64,000 nucleotides of DNA from Citrobacter sp. R56 (GCF_016811995.1 NZ_CP069159.1:1674001-1738000), one strand, 5' to 3'. Numbered from the stretch's first letter, positions 7,627 to 19,727 are shown. A program made the numbers and translations. The notes: generated by a model not told the origin, from the sequence alone.

Positions 7627-8337
7627 TCAGTCAACGCGTAGATAACGCCCGTCGGCGCTGACGTTAGCACCAAAGCCGCACTGGGCGGGATCATCTGTTT
7701 TCACATCGATAGCGTCGGGCGAGACGGTTAACGAGATATCACAATGGATGTAATCGCCTTCTCTGAGTGCGATGACACCGGCATTGTCTTTTAGCGTGAC
7801 CTTCTCAGAAAACTCGCCCATGTTGGGACCGTAATATATCGCCATCATGCCTAAATAATAGCCCTGAAAATCTACCTGGTAGTCGGATTTATTTTCCAGC
7901 GGTTTTATGATAAGCGTTTCCCACGTGCCCATCCCCGCGTAATTCCAGTATTCGCCCGCAGCAGTTGAGGGGGCAGGCAACGCCGCGAGTTTATCTTTGA
8001 TCAGCCCCAGATTGTAGACAGACTTGCGATCGTCCGGTTTGATCATCAGCCAGGCGCGGGCTTTACGCCATTCGCCCTCGCGCATCCAGGTGAGTGCAAC
8101 GTTATTGTACGCCGTGGCGATGGCCTTGCTGTCAAGTCGACAGCTTTCGCTCCAGGTCACCTGTTTTTCAAACGCTTCACGCGCGCCGGCGTAGTTTTTC
8201 GCTTTGTAGAGTTGCTCTCCCTGACGGGCATAGTCAGGGATTTTTGCGCAGTCGGCGACAAATTGTTGCTCAGAGATTTCTGCGTGAACGGTGCCTGAGA
8301 TCAGCAGAAGCAGTAACGCGCTATTTCTTAAATCCAT
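7627..8337 (-). CDS. Exported TPR-like protein of unknown function
   Basis: A longer frame runs into baeR (to 8421), but the ATG at 8337 gives a clean start with a Sec signal peptide: a basic start, a LLLLLIS core and a VHA cleavage site near residue 19. The mature protein is then about 217 residues. Residues about 30-110 (YARQGEQLYKAKNYAGAREAFEKQ) have tetratricopeptide spacing. The C-terminal part appears beta-rich with no recognised motif. It should be periplasmic. It begins only 28 bases after the baeR stop with no terminator between, so it may be part of the mdt-bae transcript and respond to envelope stress; that is inference. Confidence 0.65.
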   Translation of the reverse strand: MDLRNSALLLLLISGTVHAEISEQQFVADCAKIPDYARQGEQLYKAKNYAGAREAFEKQVTWSESCRLDSKAIATAYNNVALTWMREGEWRKARAWLMIKPDDRKSVYNLGLIKDKLAALPAPSTAAGEYWNYAGMGTWETLIIKPLENKSDYQVDFQGYYLGMMAIYYGPNMGEFSEKVTLKDNAGVIALREGDYIHCDISLTVSPDAIDVKTDDPAQCGFGANVSADGRYLRVD

Positions 8338-8365
8338 GACAATCCCTTGGTTCTTTTGAATGACG

Positions 8366-9088
8366 TTAAACAATCCGACAGGCATCGGCTTCCCAGCGAT
8401 ACCCAACACCATAGACGGCACGAATAAATGACTGCTCGGCGTCCAGGGATTCCAGCTTACGGCGCAAATTTTTAATGTGGCTGTCGATGGTGCGATCGGT
8501 CACCACACGATAATCATCGTAGAGGTGATTGAGCAGTTGCTCGCGAGAAAAGACCTTACCCGGCTCATGCGAAAGGGTTTTCAGTAAGCGGAATTCGGCA
8601 GGCGTTAAATCGAGCATCTTACCGCACCAGGAGGCCTGAAAGCGGCCTTCATCGACAATCAGCGGGCTGTCGGCGTCCAACTGTTGCAGTTCTTTGTGGG
8701 GGCGACAACGGCGAAGAATGGTTTTGACACGGGCGACCACTTCTCGCGGGCTGTACGGTTTGCAGATGTAATCATCGGCACCTATTTCCAGCCCCAGCAA
8801 TCTGTCGATCTCTTCAATTTTGGCCGTCACCATGACGATTGGGATTTCAGAAAAACGGCGGATTTCCCGACACAGGGTTAAACCGTCGGTGCCGGGTAGC
8901 ATAAGATCCAGCAGAATCAGATCGGGCGGTGTTTGACGCACGTAAGGCAGCACCTGATCGCCGTGGCCGATCAGGGTCGGTGCATAACTCGCGGCGCGCA
9001 GATAGTCGATAAGTAGTTGTCCCAGTTTGGGTTCATCTTCCACAATCAAAATGCGTGGTGTGTTTTCATCAATGGGTAACTCTGTCAT
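8366..9088 (-). CDS. baeR: Response regulator BaeR
   Basis: The protein has 240 residues, as in E. coli. The receiver domain (about 12-125) has the acidic pair ED in VEDEP, phosphoacceptor Asp61 (LLDLMLP) and Lys in CKPYSP. The OmpR-type winged-helix domain follows (about 145-235) with LTPAEFRLL and VYGVGYRW. It is the output partner of BaeS in the envelope-stress system responding to indole, flavonoids, zinc and other agents, and it activates mdtABCD, acrD and spy. It overlaps baeS by four bases and is the last conserved gene of the mdt operon. Confidence 0.96.
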   Translation of the reverse strand: MTELPIDENTPRILIVEDEPKLGQLLIDYLRAASYAPTLIGHGDQVLPYVRQTPPDLILLDLMLPGTDGLTLCREIRRFSEIPIVMVTAKIEEIDRLLGLEIGADDYICKPYSPREVVARVKTILRRCRPHKELQQLDADSPLIVDEGRFQASWCGKMLDLTPAEFRLLKTLSHEPGKVFSREQLLNHLYDDYRVVTDRTIDSHIKNLRRKLESLDAEQSFIRAVYGVGYRWEADACRIV

Positions 9089-10491
9089 ACATCTCTCTGT
9101 AAATCGCGTTCCAGCGGTAACTCTACTGTAATGCTAACCCCGCCAAAAGGCGAATGGGCTGCGCGGATGTGGCCATTATGTGCCTGCACAATGTTGACGC
9201 AAATCGCCAGTCCCAACCCGGATCCGCCACTGGCGCGGTTGCGGGAGCCTTCTGTCCGGTAAAAACGTTCAAACAGTTTCTGTAGCTGTTCGTCGCTGAC
9301 GCCGGGCGCGGAATCAGCGAAGGTCAACAGCAACGATTTGTCGCGTTGTTCTGCGGAAATATGCAGACCGCCACCGCTATCGGTGTAACGCAGACTGTTT
9401 TCCAGCAGATTATTGAACAACTGCATCAGACGATCCCGGTCACCAAACACGCAGACGCTGTCGGGCAACGAAAGTTGTAGCGTCAGTCCCCGGCTGGCGA
9501 AACGCTCGCGAAACGCACCGCCGGCGACTTCCAGAAGAGGAATAAGATCGACCGAGGTTTTCTGGTACGCCAGCGCCCCCTCATCAGACATCGACAACTG
9601 ATGCAGGTCGTTTACCAGCTTGGTCAGTGTGCCGACTTCGGCCTGTAACGAGGCCACGGATTCCGGCGTGAATTGACGCACGCCGTCCTGAATCGCCTCC
9701 AGCTCACCGCGCAGAACGGCAAGTGGCGTGCGCAGTTCGTGCGAGATGTCGGCCATAAAATCGCGGCGCATTTGCTGGTTTTTTTCCAGCGTACTGGCGA
9801 GCTGGTTAAAGTCCTGCGCCAGTTTACCCAGTTCATCTGTGCTGGTGGAGGCGACGCGGGTAGTGAAATCACCGGCTGCCAGCTTGTGCGTACCTTCCAC
9901 CAGGCGTTTCACGGGCGCCAGCAGTCCACGCGCCAGTGAAAAGGTCGCCAGCGCGGCCAGCAGCGTGGATAACGCTACAATCAGCCAACTGGTTCGCCGC
10001 TGCTGTTTATCAAAATTAATGTCGGTGTTGCGCGTTAAGCGCTCGACAGGGGAGGCGATGACTGCGCCGACTTCCATGCCATTCACGAGGATAGCCCGCC
10101 GCGTGCCGTCGTGCGGAACGGGGGCTCTGGGGCCCACCAGGACGCGGGCATTTTGGTCGACGACCCAAAACTGGGTGCGCCAGCCGTGCGGAGGCATCCC
10201 CGGGCCGGGTTTGTCATCGTCATTATCATGTTCTAAAGAGCGCAGGATCTGGAACACAAAACGATCGTTGTTGCGTAAAAAACGCCAGTTGCCATGCAGC
10301 TGGTACTGCTCGCCTAATGCGTCGCTCAACAGTTGCAAACGCTGCTCGTTGCCCTGTTTGATGTAGTCAATGAATCCGCGCTCGAAGCTAATGCGTACGG
10401 CCCAGTGCATGGTGATGAGCAAAACAATGCAGGTGGCGAAAATGGCCAGAAACAGTTTACCGGTGATACCGGGTCGCCAGAATTTCATCAC
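9085..10491 (-). CDS. baeS: Sensor histidine kinase BaeS
   Basis: The protein has 468 residues. A first membrane helix spans about 11-31, a periplasmic sensor region about 32-165 and a second helix about 168-190. A HAMP domain follows, then the dimerisation/phosphoacceptor site [10 protein letters not shown] with His251, and the ATP-binding domain with an N-box ([10 protein letters not shown]), a G1-like DSAPGV and GSGLGLAI. It autophosphorylates on sensing envelope damage and passes phosphate to BaeR Asp61. It overlaps both mdtD (four bases) and baeR (four bases), so the operon is tightly coupled. Confidence 0.96.
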   Translation of the reverse strand: MMKFWRPGITGKLFLAIFATCIVLLITMHWAVRISFERGFIDYIKQGNEQRLQLLSDALGEQYQLHGNWRFLRNNDRFVFQILRSLEHDNDDDKPGPGMPPHGWRTQFWVVDQNARVLVGPRAPVPHDGTRRAILVNGMEVGAVIASPVERLTRNTDINFDKQQRRTSWLIVALSTLLAALATFSLARGLLAPVKRLVEGTHKLAAGDFTTRVASTSTDELGKLAQDFNQLASTLEKNQQMRRDFMADISHELRTPLAVLRGELEAIQDGVRQFTPESVASLQAEVGTLTKLVNDLHQLSMSDEGALAYQKTSVDLIPLLEVAGGAFRERFASRGLTLQLSLPDSVCVFGDRDRLMQLFNNLLENSLRYTDSGGGLHISAEQRDKSLLLTFADSAPGVSDEQLQKLFERFYRTEGSRNRASGGSGLGLAICVNIVQAHNGHIRAAHSPFGGVSITVELPLERDLQRDV

Positions 10492-11900
10492 AGACTCCTT
10501 TTTCGCCGCGAAATGACTGTGTTTTTGTGTGTGTCGTTAGGGACCCGGGAAAAAATAATCGCCGGGAGTGCAATGATGAACGCCATACAAAGCCAGCTGT
10601 ACATAAAGACGGTTTGCGTTGCGCCTGCCTCAGCGGTGAGGTGTTGTTGACCAAACATCCCCAGCAATAATCCGGCAATGGTCACGCCAATACTCATCGA
10701 CAACTGCATAATCATCGACAGCAAACTGTTGCCGCTGCTGGCTAAATCGTCCGGAAGGTCTTTCAACGTCAGGGTGTTCATCGAGGAGAAGCGGGTTGAG
10801 TTAACCATCCCTTGCAGGAACAGGACAAAAGGCAGGAAGTAATACCAGCCCAGCAGCGCGGTGGTCATAAACAGCAGACTGACCAGCGCCAGGCCGAGGG
10901 TGGTGGCGACCAGTACCCGGCGATAGCCAAACCGGTTGACTACCTGTACTACTATCCGTTTCATCCCCATACTGCCAAGTACCATCGGGATCATCATTAA
11001 CCCGGCATGGAAGGGCGAAAAACCTAACCCAATTTGTAAAAATACCGGGGTCATGAAGGGGAGCATGCCGCTGCCGATACGCCCGGTGAAACTGCCGAGC
11101 AGACCGAGTGAAAAGGTGTGAGTGCGGAATAAGTTCAGACTAAACAGGGCGCGTGGATTGCCCTTCGCATGCCGGAGATACAGCAGGATTGCAACGCAGC
11201 CGCTGGCGATGAGCAGCGCCAGCGCGGCGTGAGAGATCCCCGACCCTTTGCCGCCATCAAGCGCCAGCGTGAGGACCGCCATGCCGACAGCCAGCAGAAG
11301 AAATCCGGACAGATCAAAACGCCGCGTTTGCATCATGTAGTTTGGCATCAGCAGCAATGTGGCAATGGCCCCGACGATCCCAACGGGAATGTTGATCAGG
11401 AAAATCCAGTGCCAGGAGGCGTACTCCACCAGAATGCCCCCTAACGCCGGGCCGAGCAGCGGACCAATCTGACCGGGCAATGTCACGAACGTCATGGCAG
11501 CCATATACTGTTCGCGCGGGACGATTTTCATCACCGTTAGCCTGCCGACCGGCACCATCATTGCGCCGCCGACGCCCTGTAGCACGCGCGCCATCACCAG
11601 TTCATTGAGCGTGTTGGAACCTGCGCAAAACAGCGATCCCAGCGTAAACAGGATGATGGCGGAAAAGAAAATGTTACGCACGCCGATTTTGTCCGCCAGC
11701 CACCCGCTGGCGGGGAGCATCACGGCCACGGTCAGTACATACGACACGACAACCATGTGCATATGCAGCGGGCTTTCCCCAAGACTTTTCGCCATCGAGG
11801 GCAGCGCGGTGTTCACAATCGTGGTATCCAGCGACTGCATAAAGAAGCCGAATGCCACAATCCAAAGTTGCCAGCGGGTGCTGTCGGGAAGTTCTGTCAT
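10488..11900 (-). CDS. mdtD: MFS transporter MdtD
   Basis: The protein has 470 residues with about 14 predicted membrane helices, the DHA2 arrangement of the major facilitator superfamily. The N-terminal helix carries [15 protein letters not shown], typical of drug:H+ antiporter-2 proteins, and motif A-like [11 protein letters not shown] follows helix 2. In E. coli, MdtD is encoded in the mdtABC operon but is not needed for MdtABC drug resistance, and it has been linked to citrate or iron-citrate export. It sits between mdtC (gap of 3 bases) and baeS (4-base overlap). Confidence 0.93.
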   Translation of the reverse strand: MTELPDSTRWQLWIVAFGFFMQSLDTTIVNTALPSMAKSLGESPLHMHMVVVSYVLTVAVMLPASGWLADKIGVRNIFFSAIILFTLGSLFCAGSNTLNELVMARVLQGVGGAMMVPVGRLTVMKIVPREQYMAAMTFVTLPGQIGPLLGPALGGILVEYASWHWIFLINIPVGIVGAIATLLLMPNYMMQTRRFDLSGFLLLAVGMAVLTLALDGGKGSGISHAALALLIASGCVAILLYLRHAKGNPRALFSLNLFRTHTFSLGLLGSFTGRIGSGMLPFMTPVFLQIGLGFSPFHAGLMMIPMVLGSMGMKRIVVQVVNRFGYRRVLVATTLGLALVSLLFMTTALLGWYYFLPFVLFLQGMVNSTRFSSMNTLTLKDLPDDLASSGNSLLSMIMQLSMSIGVTIAGLLLGMFGQQHLTAEAGATQTVFMYSWLCMAFIIALPAIIFSRVPNDTHKNTVISRRKRSL

Positions 11901-11903
11901 TTT

Positions 11904-14900
11904 CTATACCGGGACGGTTTTGCTGTTTTTACGTGAAAAACGTAGCCGCAGACGGTCAAAAAAGAGATACACCACCGGGGTGGTATAGAGCGTCAGGAGC
12001 TGGCTCATGACCAGACCTCCGGCAATCGTAATCCCCAGCGGCTGGCGTAACTCTGAACCGTCTCCGCTTGATAACACCAGCGGCAGCGCGCCAAACAATG
12101 CTGCCAGCGTGGTCATCATGATGGGGCGAAAACGCAGTAAACAGGCCTGAAATATCGCCTGTTCCGGCGTCAGATTGCCGTTTCTCTGCGCCTCCAGCGC
12201 AAAATCGACCATCATGATGGCGTTTTTCTTCACAATGCCAATTAATAGCATGATCCCTATCAGGGCAATTAGGCTGAACGGGGCATCAAAAAGCTCCAGC
12301 GCCAGTAGCGCGCCGACTCCGGCAGAGGGGAGCGTTGAGAGAATGGTCAGCGGGTGAACATAGCTTTCATATAACATTCCCAACACAATATAGACCGTGG
12401 CGATCGCTGCCAGAATCAGAATCACCTGGGCGTTCATGGTGTCCTGAAACACCTGCGCGGTACCGGCAAAACTGCCGCGAACCGTGGAGGGCACCCCAAG
12501 CTGTGTCATGGCGCGGTTGATAGCGTCGGTGGCTTGTGAAAGCGACGTCCCGGTCGGCAGGTTAAAGGCGATGGTCGAGGCGGCAGATAAGCCCTGATGG
12601 TTTACCGACAGCGGCGCGTTCGCGGGCTGCCATTTCGCAAAGCTCGAGAGCGGAATGGCTTTCCCGTCATTGTTAATTACGAACATTTTATCCAGCGCGC
12701 TGATGTCCTGGGTATAACGCGGATCCACTTCCATCACCACTTTGTACTGGTTCATCGGCTGATAAATGGTCGAAATCTGCCGCTGACCAAAGGCATTGTT
12801 CAGCAAACTGTTCGCCGCCTGAACGTCGATACCCAGCCGTGACATGGTGTCGCGATCGTAGACAAGATCCATCTCTGCACCGTTGTCCTGCTGGTCAGAG
12901 TTAACATCGGCCAGTTGCGAAAGCGAGGAGAGCGATTTACGAATTTTGGGCTCCCATTCGCGAAGCGCCGCCAGGTCATCGGACAGCAGCGTGTACTGAT
13001 AGCTGGCGTTGGCCTGACGTCCACCGACGCGGATATCCTGCACCGCCATCAGAAACAGATTGGCGCCGGGTTCTTTTGCCAGCTTTACCCGCAGCCTGTC
13101 GATGATCTGCTGCGCGGTTTCGTGCCGCTCATCGCGTGACTTCAGGGTGATAAACATCATGCCGCTGTTGACTCTCGAACCGCCGGTAAAGCCAGTGACG
13201 TTATTCACCGCCGGATCGTCACGGATGATTTTCATAAAGTCTTCGAGCTTACCGCGCATCGCCTGGAACGAAATGCTCTGATCGGCCTGAATGCCGCCCA
13301 TCAACACCCCGGTATCCTGTTCAGGGAAAAAGGTTTTCGGGATCGAAATATAGAGCCAGATATTCAGCGCGATGGTGCCAAGCAGGACAACGCCCACCAG
13401 ACGGGTATGTTTTAAAACCCATTTCAGTGAGTTGCCGTAACCTTGTTGCAATGCGACCAGCAGGCGTCCAAAGCCCCGCTTGCGCGTCTGCTCGCGCGGC
13501 TTGCCGGATTTGAGCATCCAGCCGCACATCATCGGGGTTAAGGTCAGCGAGACGAGCAGTGAAATCCCTATCGCCACTGACAGCGTAACGGCAAATTCGC
13601 GCAGCAGCCTGCCGGGCAATCCCCCCATCAGCAGTAGCGGCAGAAAAACCGCCACCAGCGAAAGACTCATCGAGAGCACCGTGAAACCGACTTCCCGCGT
13701 TCCCTGTAGCGCCGCCTGTAAGGGTTTCATTCCCGCCTCAAGGTGGCGGGAGATGTTTTCCAGTACCACGATGGCGTCATCGACGACAAAACCGGTCGCA
13801 ATAGTTAACGCCATCAGCGACAGGTTATTCAGGCTAAAGCCGCACAAATACATGGCGGCGAAAGTACCAATCAGCGAAACCGGCACGGCGACGGCAGGGA
13901 TCAAGGTTGCCCGCCCGGAACGCAGGAACAAAAACACCACCAGCACCACCAGGGCGACGGAAATGATAAGCGTCTGTTCTACCTCTTCCAGCGAAGCGCG
14001 AATCGTCGGAGAGCGATCCTGGGCGATTTGTAAATCAATGGAGGCCGGGATCAGCGTTTGCAGGTCAGGGATCTTCGCCCGAATACCGTCCACCGTCTGA
14101 ATAATATTGGCTTCCGGCAGCTTGCGGATCATCAACAAGATCGCCGGTTTCGCGTTGGTCATCCCGGCATTACGCACATCCTGTACCGAGTCGCTGACCG
14201 TGGCGACATCGCCCAGCCGCACCGCCGCGCCGTTGTTGTAATGAATGATCAGCGGCTGGTATTCCGCAGCGGTTTTCAGTTCATCATTGGTCTGTATCTG
14301 CCAGCGCTGGCGCTGATCTTCGAGCGCGCCCTGTGGTTTTCGCACATTGGCATCGCTGATGGCGGTACGCACATCGTCCAGCGAAACGCCCTGGTTAAAC
14401 AGCGCCTGTGGATTCAGCCCAACGCGCACGGCGGGTAACGAACTGCCGCCGACGTCCACATCGCCCACGCCGTCGATTTGGGCGATGGTCTGGGCAAGCT
14501 GCGTTGAGGCAAAGTCATACAGCTCGCCCTGAGTCCAGGTATCCGATGTCAGCGTCAGGATCATGACCGGCGCATCAGACGGATTGGCCTTCCGGTAGGT
14601 CGGGCGGCTGGGCATTCCGCTGGGGAGCAAACTTTGTGCGGTGTTGATCGCCGCCTGCACGTCACGCGCGGCACCGTTGATATCGCGGTCAAAATTAAAC
14701 TCAAGAATAATGCGCGTGCTGCCCAGTGAGCTACTGGAGGTCATTTCATTGACGCCGGCGATGCGCCCTAGCGCGCGTTCCAGCGGCGTGGCGACCGAAG
14801 AGGCCATTGTCTCCGGTGAAGCGCCCGGCAACGAGGCGCTTACCATGATTACTGGGAAATCTACCTGCGGCAACGGCGCGACCGGCAACAGCCGGAAGCC

Positions 14901-14981
14901 CAGCACGCCGCACAGGGTAATCGCGAGAGCGATCAAAATGGTGGCGACCGGACGATAAATGAAAAGGGCGAAAAATTTCAT
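11904..14981 (-). CDS. mdtC: RND multidrug efflux subunit MdtC
   Basis: The protein has 1025 residues and a complete RND architecture: a first helix, a large periplasmic loop, six helices, a second periplasmic loop and a final helix bundle. The helix 4 motif [13 protein letters not shown] carries the paired aspartates of the proton relay. MdtC forms a heterotrimer with MdtB (reported ratio two MdtB to one MdtC) in the inner membrane and works with MdtA and TolC to export bile salts, novobiocin and other compounds. It follows mdtB directly. Confidence 0.96.
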   Translation of the reverse strand: MKFFALFIYRPVATILIALAITLCGVLGFRLLPVAPLPQVDFPVIMVSASLPGASPETMASSVATPLERALGRIAGVNEMTSSSSLGSTRIILEFNFDRDINGAARDVQAAINTAQSLLPSGMPSRPTYRKANPSDAPVMILTLTSDTWTQGELYDFASTQLAQTIAQIDGVGDVDVGGSSLPAVRVGLNPQALFNQGVSLDDVRTAISDANVRKPQGALEDQRQRWQIQTNDELKTAAEYQPLIIHYNNGAAVRLGDVATVSDSVQDVRNAGMTNAKPAILLMIRKLPEANIIQTVDGIRAKIPDLQTLIPASIDLQIAQDRSPTIRASLEEVEQTLIISVALVVLVVFLFLRSGRATLIPAVAVPVSLIGTFAAMYLCGFSLNNLSLMALTIATGFVVDDAIVVLENISRHLEAGMKPLQAALQGTREVGFTVLSMSLSLVAVFLPLLLMGGLPGRLLREFAVTLSVAIGISLLVSLTLTPMMCGWMLKSGKPREQTRKRGFGRLLVALQQGYGNSLKWVLKHTRLVGVVLLGTIALNIWLYISIPKTFFPEQDTGVLMGGIQADQSISFQAMRGKLEDFMKIIRDDPAVNNVTGFTGGSRVNSGMMFITLKSRDERHETAQQIIDRLRVKLAKEPGANLFLMAVQDIRVGGRQANASYQYTLLSDDLAALREWEPKIRKSLSSLSQLADVNSDQQDNGAEMDLVYDRDTMSRLGIDVQAANSLLNNAFGQRQISTIYQPMNQYKVVMEVDPRYTQDISALDKMFVINNDGKAIPLSSFAKWQPANAPLSVNHQGLSAASTIAFNLPTGTSLSQATDAINRAMTQLGVPSTVRGSFAGTAQVFQDTMNAQVILILAAIATVYIVLGMLYESYVHPLTILSTLPSAGVGALLALELFDAPFSLIALIGIMLLIGIVKKNAIMMVDFALEAQRNGNLTPEQAIFQACLLRFRPIMMTTLAALFGALPLVLSSGDGSELRQPLGITIAGGLVMSQLLTLYTTPVVYLFFDRLRLRFSRKNSKTVPV

Positions 14982-17900
14982 TTACGCTTCCTCTTCCCGG
15001 CGCGAAAAGCGGTTTTTCATCGACAGCGATAAGCGGTCAAACAGCAGATAAATGACCGGTGTGGTGAACAGCGTCAATACCTGGCTGACCAGCAGACCGC
15101 CGACCATGCCAATGCCCAACGGACGGCGCAATTCGGCCCCTACGCCGGTACTTAGCATCAACGGTAATGCCCCCAGTAATGCTGCCAGGGTCGTCATCAG
15201 GATCGGGCGAAAACGCAGCAAACAGGCCTGGAAGATGGCTTCCTGCGGCGCCATGCCCTGTTCGCGCTCAGCGGCAAGGGCAAAGTCGATCATCATGATG
15301 GCATTTTTCTTGACGATACCAATCAACAGAATGATGCCGATGATGGCGATAACATCCAGTTCACTGCCTGCAATCATCAAGGCCAGTAGCGCGCCGACGC
15401 CTGCCGTTGGCAACGTGGAGAGAATGGTGATGGGGTGAATAAAGCTTTCGTACAGCACGCCGAGCACGATGTACATCGCCACCACCGCCGCCACGATAAG
15501 CCAGACGGTGTTGCCGAGAGCGGCCTGGAAGGCGAGGGTGCTACCCTGGAACTGGGTGGTGATATCCGCAGGCAGATTGAGCGTTTTTTCGGTGTCCAGA
15601 ATCGCCTGTACCGCATCGCCGAGCGCATAGTCGTCCGGTACGTTAAAGGAGATGGTGGTGACCGGGAACTGATCGAGATGGTTAATGGAAAGCGGGGCAA
15701 AACGCTGGCCGATACTGGCGATAGCGCTGAGCGGTACTATGCCGCCGTCGCGACCGGTCAGACGCACGGAATCTAATGCCGCCAGCCCCGGCGTGTTTTC
15801 CGTGTTGTGTTCAAGGACCACGCGATACTGGTTTGCCTGGGTATAAATCGTCGAAATCAGCCGCTGACCGAACGCGTTATACAGGGCGTTATCGACATCA
15901 GCCATGCTGATCCCCAACCGGCTGGCGCTGTCACGATCGACATTGACATACGCCACCAGACCTTTGTCCTGCCAGTCGCTGCTCACGTCAGAAAGCTGCG
16001 GCAACTGCTGCAGTTTTTCCACCAGTTGCGGCACCCAGGTACTTAGCGCATCCAGTGATGTCGCCTGCAGCGTGAACTGATATTGCGTGCGGCTCACCTG
16101 GGTATCGATGGTGAGATCCTGCGTCGGCTGAAGATAGAGATCCACGCCCGGCACGGTGTCTGCCGCTTGCTGTAGGCGTGAAATGACCTGCGAAACGCGA
16201 TCGTCGCGCTCATCAAGGGGCTTCAGGTTGATTTGCAATCGGGCGCTGTTCAGTGCCGGATTAGTGCCATCCACGCCGACAAACGCGGTCAGGCTTTCGA
16301 CGGCAGGGTCTTTGAGAATGAGGTCGGAGACCTGACGCTGGCGCTGCGCCATGTTGGCAAACGAGCTGGATTGCGGCGCCTGAAGCGTTCCCTGAATAAT
16401 GCCGTTATCCTGGATTGGAAAGAAACCTTTCGGAATAAATATCCACAGCATCACGCTCAGGAGCAGCGTGCCCAGCGCGACGCTGAGCGTCAGCCAGGGA
16501 TGATTGAGCACTTTCGCCAACAGATGACCATAACCGGCGATAATGCGATCAAACATTCTTTCCGAGGCGCGGGAGAAACGGTTTTGCTTGCGCAGTGATT
16601 CCTGACTCAGCATCCGGGCGCACATCATTGGGGTCAGCGTCAGTGACACCACGGCAGAAATCAGAATGGCGACCGCCAGCGTCACGGCAAATTCGCGAAA
16701 CAGCCGCCCGACGATATCGCCCATAAACAGCAGTGGGATAAGCACCGCAATCAGCGAGAAGGTTAACGAGATAATGGTAAAGCCGATCTCGCCCGCCCCT
16801 TTGAGCGCGGCCGCCAGCGGTTTCTCGCCTTTTTCGATATACCGCGAAATGTTTTCGATAACCACAATGGCGTCATCCACCACAAAACCGGTGGCGATGG
16901 TGAGCGCCATCAACGTCAGGTTATTGATGGAGAAATCGAGAAATACCATCACGGCAAAGGTGCCGATCAGCGACAGCGGTACGGCGACGCCGGGAATTAT
17001 CGTGGCGGGAATATTGCGCAAGAACAGGTAGATAATCATCACGACCAGCGCAATAGCCAGCATCAGTTCGAACTGGGTGTCCGTCACCGAGGCGCGAATA
17101 TTGGTGGTGCGGTCCGACAATACGGTCACCTTGACCGATTTCGGCAAACTGTCGGTCAGTTGCGGCAACATCTGGCGAATACTGTCTGCGGTGGAGATAA
17201 TATTCGCGCCGGGCTGGCGCTGCACATTCATCACGATGGCTTGTTCTTTATTAGCCCAGGCACCCAGCCAACGGTTTTCTGCACCTTGTTCAACGGTGGC
17301 GACATCGCCCAGGCGTACAGGCGCGCCGTTTTGATAAGCCACGATCAACTGGCGATATTCATCCACGGACTGCATCTGATCGTTGGCGGAGAGCGTTACC
17401 GCGCTCGTGGGGCCATCGAGGCTGCCTTTTGCTGAATTGACGTTCGCGCCAGTGATGGCGGTACGGATGGTTTCGCTGGTAAGACCCAACGCAGCGATGG
17501 CCTGTGCATTCAGCTTCACGCGTACTGCCGGGCGTTGTCCCCCGGAAAGGGTCACCAGGCCAACGCCGGAAACCTGCGAAATTTTTTGCGCCACCCGTGT
17601 TTCGACCATATCTTCTACCTGCGTCATCGGCAGGGCGGTAGAGGTGACGGCCAGCGTCATAATGGGCGGATCAGCCGGGTTAACTTTGCTGTAAACCGGA
17701 GGGTTAGGGAGATCGTCCGGTAGCAGATTGGTGGCGGCATTAATGGCGGCCTGCACTTCCTGCTCGGCGACATCCAACGGCAATGAAAGCTGGAACTGTA
17801 GCGTCACCACCGATGCGCCGCCTGAGCTCTGGGACGACATCTGTTTCAGACCTGACATTTGTCCAAACTGGCGTTCAAGGGGGGCGGTAACGGCGGAGGT

Positions 17901-18104
17901 CATCACATCGGGGCTGGCGCCAGGATAGAGCGTCACCACCTGAATCGTCGGATAGTCCACTTCGGGCAATGCGGCAACGGGCAAGAATCGATAGCCGATA
18001 ATCCCGGCCAGCAGAATTGCCACCATCAATAGCGTAGTGGCAACAGGGCGCAGAATAAACAGGCGGGAAGGGCCGCCCGTTCTGCCTGGCGGTAACACCT
18101 GCAT
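14982..18104 (-). CDS. mdtB: RND multidrug efflux subunit MdtB
   Basis: The protein has 1040 residues, full length. It starts with a short cytoplasmic segment and the first helix ([22 protein letters not shown]), and has two large periplasmic porter loops and the helix 4 motif [16 protein letters not shown] with the paired aspartates. It is a paralogue of the adjacent mdtC and pairs with it in the pump trimer. The start codon overlaps the last base of mdtA and the stop abuts mdtC, so the three proteins are made as a coupled unit. Confidence 0.96.
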   Translation of the reverse strand: MQVLPPGRTGGPSRLFILRPVATTLLMVAILLAGIIGYRFLPVAALPEVDYPTIQVVTLYPGASPDVMTSAVTAPLERQFGQMSGLKQMSSQSSGGASVVTLQFQLSLPLDVAEQEVQAAINAATNLLPDDLPNPPVYSKVNPADPPIMTLAVTSTALPMTQVEDMVETRVAQKISQVSGVGLVTLSGGQRPAVRVKLNAQAIAALGLTSETIRTAITGANVNSAKGSLDGPTSAVTLSANDQMQSVDEYRQLIVAYQNGAPVRLGDVATVEQGAENRWLGAWANKEQAIVMNVQRQPGANIISTADSIRQMLPQLTDSLPKSVKVTVLSDRTTNIRASVTDTQFELMLAIALVVMIIYLFLRNIPATIIPGVAVPLSLIGTFAVMVFLDFSINNLTLMALTIATGFVVDDAIVVIENISRYIEKGEKPLAAALKGAGEIGFTIISLTFSLIAVLIPLLFMGDIVGRLFREFAVTLAVAILISAVVSLTLTPMMCARMLSQESLRKQNRFSRASERMFDRIIAGYGHLLAKVLNHPWLTLSVALGTLLLSVMLWIFIPKGFFPIQDNGIIQGTLQAPQSSSFANMAQRQRQVSDLILKDPAVESLTAFVGVDGTNPALNSARLQINLKPLDERDDRVSQVISRLQQAADTVPGVDLYLQPTQDLTIDTQVSRTQYQFTLQATSLDALSTWVPQLVEKLQQLPQLSDVSSDWQDKGLVAYVNVDRDSASRLGISMADVDNALYNAFGQRLISTIYTQANQYRVVLEHNTENTPGLAALDSVRLTGRDGGIVPLSAIASIGQRFAPLSINHLDQFPVTTISFNVPDDYALGDAVQAILDTEKTLNLPADITTQFQGSTLAFQAALGNTVWLIVAAVVAMYIVLGVLYESFIHPITILSTLPTAGVGALLALMIAGSELDVIAIIGIILLIGIVKKNAIMMIDFALAAEREQGMAPQEAIFQACLLRFRPILMTTLAALLGALPLMLSTGVGAELRRPLGIGMVGGLLVSQVLTLFTTPVIYLLFDRLSLSMKNRFSRREEEA

Positions 18105-19351
18105 CAGGAGTTCGCTCCTTTTTTGCCATATTCTCGCGTGGTGGCTTTACCGTCAGTTGGGGTTGCGGATTGCGCCTCCACCACTTCAACTTTCGCCCCT
18201 TCCGTCAGACGGTCAATACCGTCGGTGACGACACGATCGCCGACGGATAATCCGGCGCTAATCACCACGTTCTGGCTGTCCTGAATACCGGGTTTCACCT
18301 GATGTTTGCTGACTTTGTTTTCGTCATTCAATACCCAGACAAAATGGCCTTCGTTACCCATTTGTACGGCGGCAGTCGGAATTACAACGGCATTGTGCTC
18401 GGTATCAACCAGCATTCGTGCATTGACGAACTGATTCGGGAACAACGTATCATCCTGATTATTAAAGCGCGCTTTGATCTTAATGGTGCCGGTTGTGGCA
18501 TCAATCTGGTTGTCCAGGCTCAGCAATACCCCTTCGCTCAGCTTTTGCGCGTTGGTGCGATCCCAGGCCTCAACGGTGACGGTTTTCCCCGCTTTTTGCG
18601 CCTGCACCACCGTGGCGATATCGCTTTCCGGCAGAGTAAAAATGAGATCGATAGGGTGAGTCTGCGTGATAACGACGATCCCGGTGGTGTCGCTACTGGC
18701 GATCTGATTTCCGATATCCACCTGTTTCAAACCGACGCGACCATCAACCGGTGCGGTAATGCGGCTCCAGTCAAGCTGAAGTTGCGCGCTGGCGACGCTG
18801 GCCTCATCAGCTTTAATCGTTCCCAGAGTTTCGCTGACCAGCGCCTGTTGGGCGTCCAGCTCCTGACGAGAAACGAGGTTGGTTTTTGCCAGTTGTTGAA
18901 AGCGGGCTAAATCACGGCGGGCATTCGCCAATGTGGCGTTGTCTTTGGCTAATTGTCCCTGCGCCTGCGCTAACGCGACCCTGAACTGGCTGGGATCAAT
19001 CTCCGCCAATAGATCGCCTGCTTTGACCTGTTGTCCTTCCTGAAAGTGCAGCGCCATCAGTTGACCGTCCACGCGGCTGCGCACCGTCACCGTATTGGCC
19101 GCCGTCACGGTTCCCAGCCCGGTCAGATAGCGCGGCACTGCTTGTTCTACGGCAGTCGCCGCCTGCACCGGCGCTAACAGGCCGGAACGCATACCGCGTC
19201 GACCTTGTCCGGCGGGGTGTTGCGCATGCCCGGTCGCGCCTGGCGTTGTTCCCTGTGTTTCACCACGATTATGCCAGAACCAGACTGCGGAAATGGCCGC
19301 CGCAGCGACCACAATAGCGAGCATCCAGCGGGATTTGTTACTGCCTTTCAT
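18104..19351 (-). CDS. mdtA: Membrane fusion protein MdtA
   Basis: I start the gene at the ATG at 19351 (MKGSNKSRW), giving 415 residues as in E. coli; the longer frame to 19492 runs through the promoter region. A single N-terminal helix (about 10-26) anchors the protein. The periplasmic part has a lipoyl/barrel-sandwich half motif ([19 protein letters not shown]), an alpha-hairpin (about 120-185), the second lipoyl half ([15 protein letters not shown]) and a beta-barrel with a conserved [12 protein letters not shown] stretch. It links MdtBC to TolC. First gene of the mdtABCD-baeSR operon; a BaeR-box-like site lies upstream. Confidence 0.95.
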   Translation of the reverse strand: MKGSNKSRWMLAIVVAAAAISAVWFWHNRGETQGTTPGATGHAQHPAGQGRRGMRSGLLAPVQAATAVEQAVPRYLTGLGTVTAANTVTVRSRVDGQLMALHFQEGQQVKAGDLLAEIDPSQFRVALAQAQGQLAKDNATLANARRDLARFQQLAKTNLVSRQELDAQQALVSETLGTIKADEASVASAQLQLDWSRITAPVDGRVGLKQVDIGNQIASSDTTGIVVITQTHPIDLIFTLPESDIATVVQAQKAGKTVTVEAWDRTNAQKLSEGVLLSLDNQIDATTGTIKIKARFNNQDDTLFPNQFVNARMLVDTEHNAVVIPTAAVQMGNEGHFVWVLNDENKVSKHQVKPGIQDSQNVVISAGLSVGDRVVTDGIDRLTEGAKVEVVEAQSATPTDGKATTREYGKKGANS

Positions 19352-19414
19352 CGTTATAAGTTTCTCATCCTGAAACGTTTCGCGGAATGATACTAGTTTA
19401 GCCAGCGAACAAGG

Positions 19415-19432
19415 GAGAATAATGGAGGAATT
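19415..19432 (-). promoter_or_regulatory. Candidate BaeR box upstream of mdtA
   Basis: On the minus strand the core CTCCATTATT matches ten bases of the remembered BaeR box (TTTTTCTCCATDATTGGC), while the flanks match poorly. It lies about 65-80 bases upstream of the mdtA start, which suits an activator site. BaeR is known to activate this operon in E. coli. Confidence 0.5.
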
Positions 19433-19585
19433 ATGAAACACTGTCTGGATTCGTCTGAATGGCGACGGGCTTTGCGAGGCGTTACGCAACAATTATCGAC
19501 AAAAAGAGAGGGCGCTGGGTATTACGTTAAAGTGACGACACGGCGAAGGAGGTAAGCCACTCATTTCAGCAGGACGCTGAAACGG

Positions 19586-19727
19586 GAAAGCCCCTCCCGA
19601 GGAAGGGGCCTTAAATAAGGAAAGGGTTATGATGAGGTTAGTCATCATACTGGTGATACTCTTAGTCATTAGCTTCCAGGCTTACTAAGACACCAGGGGG
19701 AGGGGGAAACCTCTCCCTTACCCTCAC
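19586..19727 (-). ncRNA. Sib antisense RNA (antitoxin of the ibs toxin)
   Basis: The minus strand has features of the Sib (QUAD) RNAs: a 5' part with GTAAGGGAGAGG, a stretch antisense to the whole ibs frame, and a 3' terminator (GGCCCCTTCCTCGGGAGGGGC followed by TTT). About 142 nt is the expected size. Sib RNA pairs with ibs mRNA and blocks its translation. E. coli has sibA and sibB at the same place beside mdtA; only one copy is visible here. The exact 5' end is estimated. Confidence 0.8.
19629..19688 (+). CDS. Ibs small toxic membrane peptide
   Basis: A 19-residue ORF starts with tandem ATG codons, MMRLVIILVILLVISFQAY, which is nearly identical to the E. coli Ibs peptides. It is preceded by an AAGGAAAGGG ribosome binding stretch. 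Ibs peptides insert in the inner membrane and dissipate membrane potential when overproduced. The ORF lies entirely inside the antisense Sib RNA, the arrangement of a type I toxin-antitoxin pair. The E. coli paralogues A-E differ by a few residues, so I do not assign a letter. Confidence 0.9.
   Translation: MMRLVIILVILLVISFQAY

Noticed and set aside
19352-19492. Longer N-terminus for MdtA
   Set aside because: The extra residues cover the promoter and candidate BaeR site and lack a signal or similarity; the ATG at 19351 matches the family start.
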